NCBI GenBank assembly: GCA_947462945.1
Contig: CANHTE010000030.1
Span: forward strand, 1 to 9,161
Reading direction: 5' to 3'
Origin: Acetobacteraceae bacterium
GTDB taxonomy: Bacteria > Pseudomonadota > Alphaproteobacteria > Acetobacterales > Acetobacteraceae
DNA: 9,161 nt
The notes under the pieces were generated by a model. It was not told where the DNA came from, ran no database searches, and worked only from the letters and a program-made list of their open reading frames with translations. Every line of letters starts with the position of its first letter. The first letter of the stretch is position 1. Positions 5,100 through 9,161 of this stretch are shown here, in pieces. The position numbers and the translations under genes are program-made.

Positions 5100-6142
5100 G
5101 CGCCCGCACCTACCGCATCGGCGACATGCGCGAAACCATCGCGGGCCAGCAAGGCCGAGACTTCCCGCTTGATGCGGCCAATCAAGGCCGGGCCGCCATA
5201 GGCGAAGCCGCTGTAAATCTGCACCAGCGAAGCCCCGGCCCGGATTTTCGCATAGGCCTGCTCGCCACTCGCCACCCCGCCGGCGCCGATCAGCGTGAGG
5301 CGGCCGGCCGCCATTCGGTGCGCGCGCGCCACCATCTCCGTCGAGCGCGTGAAAAGCGGCGCGCCGGAAAGTCCGCCAGCCTCGGCCTTATGGGCCGAGC
5401 GCAGGCTCTCCGGCCGGGCGATGGTGGTGTTGCTGATGATGAGCCCCGCCACGCCATGGGCCACGCAAACCTCGATGATGGGGCTGAGCGCATCCTCGGC
5501 CAGATCGGGCGCCAGCTTCACCAGCACGGGCTTGCCCAAAGCGCGCGGCTGCACGGCGTCCAGGATGGAAGCGAGGCGCGCCTCGCCCTGCAAATCCCGC
5601 AGGCCGGGCGTATTGGGGGAGGAGATATTGATCGTCACGTAATCCGCCAGCGGCGCGACGGCGCGGCAAAGGGCGGGGTAGTCACGCTCAGGGTCCGCGC
5701 CTTCCTTGTTCACGCCGACATTGGCGCCCAGCACGCCGGGCAGTGGCCGGCGCAGGTCACGCAGGCGGGCGAGGTAGGAATCGAGCCCCGCATTGTTGAA
5801 GCCCATGCGGTTGATCACCGCCGCATCCTCGGTCAGCCGAAACAGGCGCGGGCGCGGATTGCCGGCCTGGGGCCGGGGGGTGACGGTGCCAGCCTCCACG
5901 AAGCCGAAGCCCAGCCGCAGCAGCGGCAGGATGGCCACCGCATCCTTGTCGAAACCGGCAGCGAGGCCGATCGGGTTGCGGAAATCCAGGCCCAGGGCGT
6001 GGATGGCGAGGTTCGGCGCATCCTGCGCGTCATCCCGCCCCGCCAGGCCCAGGGCCAGGCCGCGCAGGGCCAGGCCATGCGCGGTTTCGGCATCAAGGCC
6101 GCGAATCAGGGGCATCAGGGCGGAGGCCAGGGTGGGGGTCAT
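5096..6142 (-). CDS. pyrD: Dihydroorotate dehydrogenase (quinone), class 2
   Basis: A 348-residue membrane-associated flavoenzyme that oxidises dihydroorotate to orotate with quinone as acceptor, the fourth step of pyrimidine synthesis. The N-terminal helix region (ALMPLIRGLDAETAHGLAL) is the class 2 membrane-docking part. Core motifs are NPIGLAAGFDKD (56-67), GTVTPRPQAGNPRPRLFRL (85-103), NRMGFNN (111-117) and NISSPNTPGLRDLQ (172-185), whose Ser175 is the catalytic base and matches E. coli numbering. They continue with VLVKLAPDL (206-214), ISNTT (236-240), GGLSGAPL (256-263), and an FMN-phosphate region IGAGGVASGEQAYAKIRAG (285-303) through YSGFAYGGP. The start ATG 6142 is chosen to match the family N-terminus. 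An ATG four codons upstream (6154) is also possible, and neither has a strong ribosome site. It is the first gene of a presumed operon with the HAD and azlC/azlD-like genes. Confidence 0.96.
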   Translation of the reverse strand: MTPTLASALMPLIRGLDAETAHGLALRGLALGLAGRDDAQDAPNLAIHALGLDFRNPIGLAAGFDKDAVAILPLLRLGFGFVEAGTVTPRPQAGNPRPRLFRLTEDAAVINRMGFNNAGLDSYLARLRDLRRPLPGVLGANVGVNKEGADPERDYPALCRAVAPLADYVTINISSPNTPGLRDLQGEARLASILDAVQPRALGKPVLVKLAPDLAEDALSPIIEVCVAHGVAGLIISNTTIARPESLRSAHKAEAGGLSGAPLFTRSTEMVARAHRMAAGRLTLIGAGGVASGEQAYAKIRAGASLVQIYSGFAYGGPALIGRIKREVSALLARDGFAHVADAVGAGA

Positions 6143-6183
6143 GCGCCGCTGCATAGGACAGATCGGCCACGGGACGAAACCCG

Positions 6184-6206
6184 GGCCGCGTTGACAGCGC
6201 GCGGCC
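6184..6206. promoter_or_regulatory. Possible promoter -35 (TTGACA) inside a 7-bp inverted repeat
   Basis: The 102-base gap between divergent pyrD and the EamA gene contains a perfect TTGACA at 6191-6196 on the plus strand. It is flanked by GGCCGCG (6184-6190) and CGCGGCC (6200-6206), exact inverted copies. No good -10 box lies at the normal distance; GACACC at 6214-6219 is poor. The inverted repeat could be an operator overlapping the promoter of the permease gene, or a chance pairing in GC-rich DNA. Confidence 0.25.
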
Positions 6207-6244
6207 GTAACGCGACACCCATTCCACACACGGCAAAGGACATG

Positions 6245-7099
6245 ATGGTGCGCGGCCCGCTCCTGCTCATGGCAGGCATCGGCCTGTTCGGCCTGCTCGA
6301 TGCGAACAGCAAAATGCTGGCGGGGGATTTTCCTGCAGCGCAGGCCATCTTCCTGCGCCATGCCGTGCTGCTGGCGCTGCTTTTTGGTTTGCGGGGCGCC
6401 TTCGGCTGGCCGGGTGAGCCGCTGGCAACACAGCATCGGGGCCTGCACGCCCTGCGTGCCGTCTCCATGCTGACGGCCGGCCTCACCTTCTATGTCGCGG
6501 TGCGCTATCTCACCTTGGCCGACGCCTATCTGATTTTCTTCACGGCACCCTTCATGACCTTGGTTTTGGCCGGCGTCTTCCTGAAGGAACGGGTTCCGCG
6601 CGCGGCCTGGCTATGGTCCGGCGTGGGATTCGGTGGCGTGATGATCGCGCTCGCGCCGCAGCTGGGCGAGGGTGGCAGCCTGCTGGGCTTTGCCTGCGCG
6701 CTGCTCGGCACCGTGGCCTATGCGGTGAACATCACCATCAATCGCGGATTGCGGGATGAGCCGGGAATCGGGCGGCTGGTGTTTTATCCGGCGCTGTTTG
6801 GCGTGCTGGCGACCGGCCCCTTCACCTTCCAGCTATGGGTCCAGCCGAGTGCCGTGGAATGGGCGCAATTGCTCCTGAACGGCGTGCTGGCCGGGGGCGC
6901 CACCATCCTGCTCGCCTTGGCCTTCCGGCATGGCACCCCGGCACGGCTGGCCCCTTTTGAATTCATCGCGCTGCCCCTCTCGGTGACGCTCGACCTGGTG
7001 TTCTTTGGGAACCGGCCCGGCATCGAGGTGCTGTTGGGCGGCCTGGTCGTGGTGCTGGCCTGCGTGATGAGCGAGCGGGCGGTGCGCCGCCGGCATTGA
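6245..7099 (+). CDS. EamA/DMT-superfamily permease
   Basis: A 284-residue inner-membrane transporter with about ten membrane helices arranged as two EamA repeats, the second beginning near residue 145. Supporting features are an early GIGLFGLLDANSKML, the FLRH segment near residue 38, and a typical first-repeat end, ADAYLIFFTAPFMTLVLAG (92-110) followed by FLKERV. In the second repeat, TPARLAPFEFIALPLSVTLD (231-250) occupies the same place. A basic tail, RRRH, ends the protein. The DMT superfamily includes exporters of amino acids and metabolites, but the substrate is not readable here. The start is uncertain: ATGs at 6242 and 6245 and a GTG at 6248 stand close together after AAAGGA (6235-6240). 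6245 is chosen because 6242 is too near the ribosome site. It is transcribed away from pyrD and converges on the GlcG-type gene. Confidence 0.88.
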   Translation: MVRGPLLLMAGIGLFGLLDANSKMLAGDFPAAQAIFLRHAVLLALLFGLRGAFGWPGEPLATQHRGLHALRAVSMLTAGLTFYVAVRYLTLADAYLIFFTAPFMTLVLAGVFLKERVPRAAWLWSGVGFGGVMIALAPQLGEGGSLLGFACALLGTVAYAVNITINRGLRDEPGIGRLVFYPALFGVLATGPFTFQLWVQPSAVEWAQLLLNGVLAGGATILLALAFRHGTPARLAPFEFIALPLSVTLDLVFFGNRPGIEVLLGGLVVVLACVMSERAVRRRH

Positions 7100-7119
7100 G
7101 CGGCCTTCCGCGCCAATCC

Positions 7120-7141
7120 ACCGGGCAGCGAGACCCCCGGT
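7120..7141 (+). terminator. Weak hairpin between converging genes
   Basis: ACCGGG (7120-7125) and CCCGGT (7136-7141) form a 6-bp stem with a 10-base loop, 20 bases after the EamA stop and inside the 93-base convergent gap. No T tract follows on either strand. The gap also carries CCCCGGTCC twice in direct orientation (7135-7143 and 7178-7186). This is a possible but unproven terminator. Confidence 0.25.
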
Positions 7142-7192
7142 CCAGCTCGTGCGCCCCTTTGGCGTCCGGAGCCGCAGCCCCGGTCCTCGAAA

Positions 7193-7660
7193 TCAGGCGG
7201 GGTCGCCAGTGTCGGGTGCCAGGCCGGCGGCTTCGATCCCGGCCATGTAGCACACTTCATCCTGCGCCGAAACGTCACCGGAAATTCCCACGGCGCCCAG
7301 CAGCACATGCGCCGAGTCGCGCACCAGCACGCCGCCCGGCGCCGGCACGGCGCGGCCGCCCGTCAAATCCGAGAGCGCATTGGTGAAGCCCGGCATGGCC
7401 TGGGCGCGCCGGGCCAATTCTCGTGTGCCAAAGCCCATGGCCAATGCGCCATAGGCCTTGCCCGTGGCGATTTCGGGCCGCATCAGGCTGGCGCCATCCT
7501 CGCGCTTGGTGACCTTCACATGGCCGCCCGCATCGAGCACGACCACGCAAAGCGGCAGAAGGCCGATCTCACGCCCCTTGGCCAGCGCCGCATCGGCAAT
7601 GATCTCGGCCTGGGCGAGGGTCAGGCCGTTCACGGCGGCGGGATGGGCGGGTTGCGGCAT
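7193..7660 (-). CDS. GlcG/HbpS-family (heme-degrading/cob(I)alamin-reductase-like fold) protein
   Basis: A 155-residue single-domain protein of the GlcG/HbpS family (once DUF336). Typical features are LTLAQAEIIADAALAKG (13-29), CVVVLDAGGHVKVTKREDGA (38-57), an invariant-style ATGKAYGALAMG (65-76), and the closing block with GG (109-110), LLGAVGISGDVSAQDEV (120-136) and AGIEAAGL (140-147). Members bind heme or sit beside small-molecule catabolic genes. Few have a proven activity, so the biochemical role is open. There is no signal peptide, so it is probably cytoplasmic. The start ATG 7660 has AAGGA seven bases upstream. It follows the EnvC-like gene after 55 bases. A short hairpin, CGGGGC/GCCCCG (7686-7702), lies in that gap, so co-transcription is plausible but not certain. 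Confidence 0.85.
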   Translation of the reverse strand: MPQPAHPAAVNGLTLAQAEIIADAALAKGREIGLLPLCVVVLDAGGHVKVTKREDGASLMRPEIATGKAYGALAMGFGTRELARRAQAMPGFTNALSDLTGGRAVPAPGGVLVRDSAHVLLGAVGISGDVSAQDEVCYMAGIEAAGLAPDTGDPA

Positions 7661-7715
7661 GGCGCTGTCCTTCGGGATGTGTCTGCGGGGCGGATGGCCC
7701 CGGAAGGCGCCAAGG

Positions 7716-8897
7716 TCAAGCGCCGGACCGCACCATCGGCCGAGGGTCTACCGCCTCGCCCCCGCGGCGCAGCTCGACATACAGGGTCGCCTGGCCCGTG
7801 GCCGGCAGCACGCCCACCGGCTCACCCGCCTGGATGCGCTGGCCGCCCGAGACATCCAACCGCTCCATCCCCGCCAGCACCAGGTGCTGACCCTGCCCGC
7901 AATCCAGGATGACCATGCGGCCATAGCTGCGGAACGGCGCGGCGAAGGCGACACTTCCGCCGCAAGGCGCCGTGACGCGTGCGCCGGGTGCGCCGGCAAA
8001 GGTCAGGCCCCGCGCCGGCCCGCCATCGCCCGGCGAGTTGAAGCCGCGCAGCAGCCTGCCCGCCACGGGCAGGCCGGCCGGGGCGGCTGGCTCTGGCGCA
8101 TGGGGAACAACCGGCGGCAGGGGAATGGCACCGCGGCGCGCTTCCGCCGCGGCCAGGGCGGCGGCGCGGCGCTCCGCCTCCTGATGGCGTTGATTCTCGA
8201 TGGCGGCGCGGCGCGCCTGCCCGCGTTCCAGCCGTGCCAGCGCCTCTTCCAGATTTTGCGCACGGGTCACCTCCGCACTGGCGCGGGCGGCGGTGGTGCG
8301 TTCGGCCTCGCTGCGCTCGGCCAGGAGGTGCCGGGCCGCCTCCAATTGCTGGTCCAGCTGGACGGAGGCCTGGCGCGCCTCCGCCTCGGCGGCGGAAAAC
8401 TGGCGGCGCTCATGGGCGTAGCGGCGGGCTTCGGCGGCGGCGCTCGCCTCGGCCACGCGCAGCCCTTCGGCGATGTGCTGCGCCTCGCGCAGCATGGCGC
8501 GCAGGGCGGCAAGGCCGAGTGCCACCTCGGCCGGCGGCAAGGGGGCGGCGAGAAGGATGGGCGCCGGCTGGGCCGCCAGCCGCGTCAGCAGCGGCAAAAG
8601 AGGCGCGAGTTCAGCCGAAAGCCGCGCTTGTTCGGCTCGGGCCTCAGCTTCGGCCCGGCCGGCGGCCTCGGCCCGGTTGGCGGCGGCGTAGGCGGCGCGC
8701 TCGGCGGCCTGGACCCGGGCTGCGCCTGCGATGCGCTCGCCGGCCAGGCGTCGTGCCTCGGTGGCGGCGTCACTGACGCGGCCTGCGGCCTGGGCGGCGT
8801 TGGCGCGCTCCGCCTCAGCCGCCTGGCGCGCCGGCACGGCTTGCTGGGCCAGGGCTGGGCCGGTGACGAGCAGCAGAAGGGCCAAGGCGGGGATCAC
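7716..8897 (-). CDS. EnvC-like murein hydrolase activator with degenerate LytM (M23) domain
   Basis: A 393-residue exported protein. A hydrophobic signal (residues 2-18, cleavage near ALAQ) leads to a long Ala/Glu/Arg-rich coiled coil (about 22-255) interrupted by a Pro/Leu stretch (97-125). A Pro-rich hinge (259-276) follows, then a C-terminal LytM/M23 fold (about 277-388): LPVAGRLLRGF, ARGLTF, GARVTAPCGGSVAFA, FRSYGRMVILDCG, LAGMERLDVSGGQRIQAGEP and LYVELRRGGEAVDP. The zinc ligands of active M23 peptidases (HxxxD and HxH) are absent, with C333 and TLYVE at two of the sites. It should therefore activate periplasmic amidases during septum splitting, as EnvC does, rather than cut peptidoglycan itself. 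The start is taken as GTG 8897 after GAAGGGGG. A GTG at 8945 would add a basic n-region (RERLATPLRR) and is a serious alternative. The longest open reading overlaps the divergent GST gene and is unlikely. Confidence 0.85.
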   Translation of the reverse strand: MIPALALLLLVTGPALAQQAVPARQAAEAERANAAQAAGRVSDAATEARRLAGERIAGAARVQAAERAAYAAANRAEAAGRAEAEARAEQARLSAELAPLLPLLTRLAAQPAPILLAAPLPPAEVALGLAALRAMLREAQHIAEGLRVAEASAAAEARRYAHERRQFSAAEAEARQASVQLDQQLEAARHLLAERSEAERTTAARASAEVTRAQNLEEALARLERGQARRAAIENQRHQEAERRAAALAAAEARRGAIPLPPVVPHAPEPAAPAGLPVAGRLLRGFNSPGDGGPARGLTFAGAPGARVTAPCGGSVAFAAPFRSYGRMVILDCGQGQHLVLAGMERLDVSGGQRIQAGEPVGVLPATGQATLYVELRRGGEAVDPRPMVRSGA

Positions 8898-8940
8898 ACC
8901 CCCTTCGTAAGGCCGCCGCAGGGGTGTCGCCAGCCTTTCC

Positions 8941-8950
8941 CGCACGTGCG
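8941..8950. promoter_or_regulatory. Perfect palindrome CGCACGTGCG in the divergent EnvC/GST gap
   Basis: A 10-base perfect palindrome lies between the divergent EnvC-like gene (GTG 8897) and the GST gene (ATG 8983), 32 bases before the GST start. It could be a regulator site for either gene. No promoter hexamers are evident beside it and no known operator consensus is matched, so this is only a candidate. Confidence 0.2.
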
Positions 8951-8982
8951 AAATACCAGCCACTGAATCCAAGGAGCCCGCC

Positions 8983-9161
8983 ATGGCCGAAGGTCGTCTT
9001 TTTATCGGCAATCGCCGCTACTCGTCCTGGTCGCTGCGCGGCTGGCTGGCCGTCGCGCTGGCCGGGCTGGATGTGCAGGAGGTGGTGCTGCCGCTGGCCG
9101 GCACCGGCGGCAAGGGCAGCCCGGCCGTGCTGCAGAATTCACCCAGTGGCCTGGTTCCGTA
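8983..9161 (+). CDS. Glutathione S-transferase family protein, N-terminal part (3' end outside window)
   Basis: The first 59 codons of a cytoplasmic GST-family protein, running off the window. The N-terminal thioredoxin-like fold is recognisable from LFIGNRRYSSWSLRGWLAV (6-24), the SSWSLR form typical of one bacterial GST group with a Ser in the catalytic region. It continues with VVLPLAG and the SPSGLVP block (53-59), where the family's cis-Pro and glutathione-binding loop lies. The start is clear: ATG 8983 with AAGGAG at 8971-8976, six bases upstream. It diverges from the EnvC-like gene. The C-terminal helical domain, and hence the subgroup, cannot be judged. Confidence 0.88.
   Translation, partial: MAEGRLFIGNRRYSSWSLRGWLAVALAGLDVQEVVLPLAGTGGKGSPAVLQNSPSGLVP

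Noticed and set aside
5126..6241. 372-codon upstream extension of the EamA reading frame opposite pyrD
   Set aside because: It is the shadow of pyrD on the opposite strand. The permease begins at the ATG cluster at 6242-6247 after AAAGGA.
8898..9011. Longest N-terminal extension of the EnvC-like gene (to ATG 9011 or 8984)
   Set aside because: It would overlap the start of the divergent GST gene, which has a clear AAGGAG ribosome site, and it would put a long non-signal segment before the export signal.
1..9161. CRISPR arrays, tRNA/rRNA genes, transposases, phage or defence genes
   Set aside because: I looked for spaced direct repeats, tRNA-like cloverleaf and TTCGA-type signatures, and transposase or integrase motifs across the window and found none.

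Overview
This 9.2 kb window looks like ordinary chromosome from a GC-rich alphaproteobacterium, most likely an Acetobacteraceae member of the Roseomonas/Roseococcus type. That placement rests on the strongly GC-rich third codon positions, an orphan Bug/TctC-type solute-binding protein, an alphaproteobacterial class IIA HAD protein, and an EnvC-like protein with a degenerate LytM domain. It is inferred from protein character, not from a marker gene. I see no rRNA, tRNA, CRISPR array, transposase, integrase or phage gene.

Layout. (1) Positions 2-1160, plus strand: the tail of a RidA-family gene, then 16 bases later a complete Bug-type periplasmic substrate-binding protein. (2) Positions 1161-1539: a 379-base gap with a 7-base tandem repeat and inverted repeats, with no convincing gene. 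(3) Positions 1540-2136, minus strand: a small ECF-type sigma factor with no recognisable anti-sigma partner in view. (4) Positions 2293-2997, minus strand: an exported PRC-barrel protein whose N-terminal linker carries a 26-residue tandem repeat. It is followed by a 12-bp perfect hairpin with a GAAA loop, which separates it from the sigma gene. (5) Positions 3188-6142, minus strand: a compact presumed operon pyrD - class IIA HAD hydrolase - azlC-like - azlD-like. pyrD and the HAD gene share an ATGA overlap, and azlC and azlD overlap by 14 bases. (6) Positions 6245-7099, plus strand: an EamA/DMT permease, divergent from pyrD. (7) Positions 7193-8897, minus strand: an EnvC-like coiled-coil/LytM protein followed by a GlcG/HbpS-type small protein. 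(8) From 8983, plus strand: the start of a glutathione S-transferase, cut by the window edge.

Functionally this is a mosaic of housekeeping genes: pyrimidine synthesis (pyrD), cell-wall hydrolase control (EnvC-like), small-molecule import and export (Bug, AzlCD, EamA), stress regulation (sigma factor, PRC-barrel) and detoxification (RidA, GST). I found no clear undescribed multi-gene system. The points most worth a second look are the repeat-bearing spacer at 1161-1539, the sigma factor without a partner beside a PRC-barrel gene, the repeat in the PRC-barrel linker, and the translationally coupled pyrD-HAD-azlCD arrangement.
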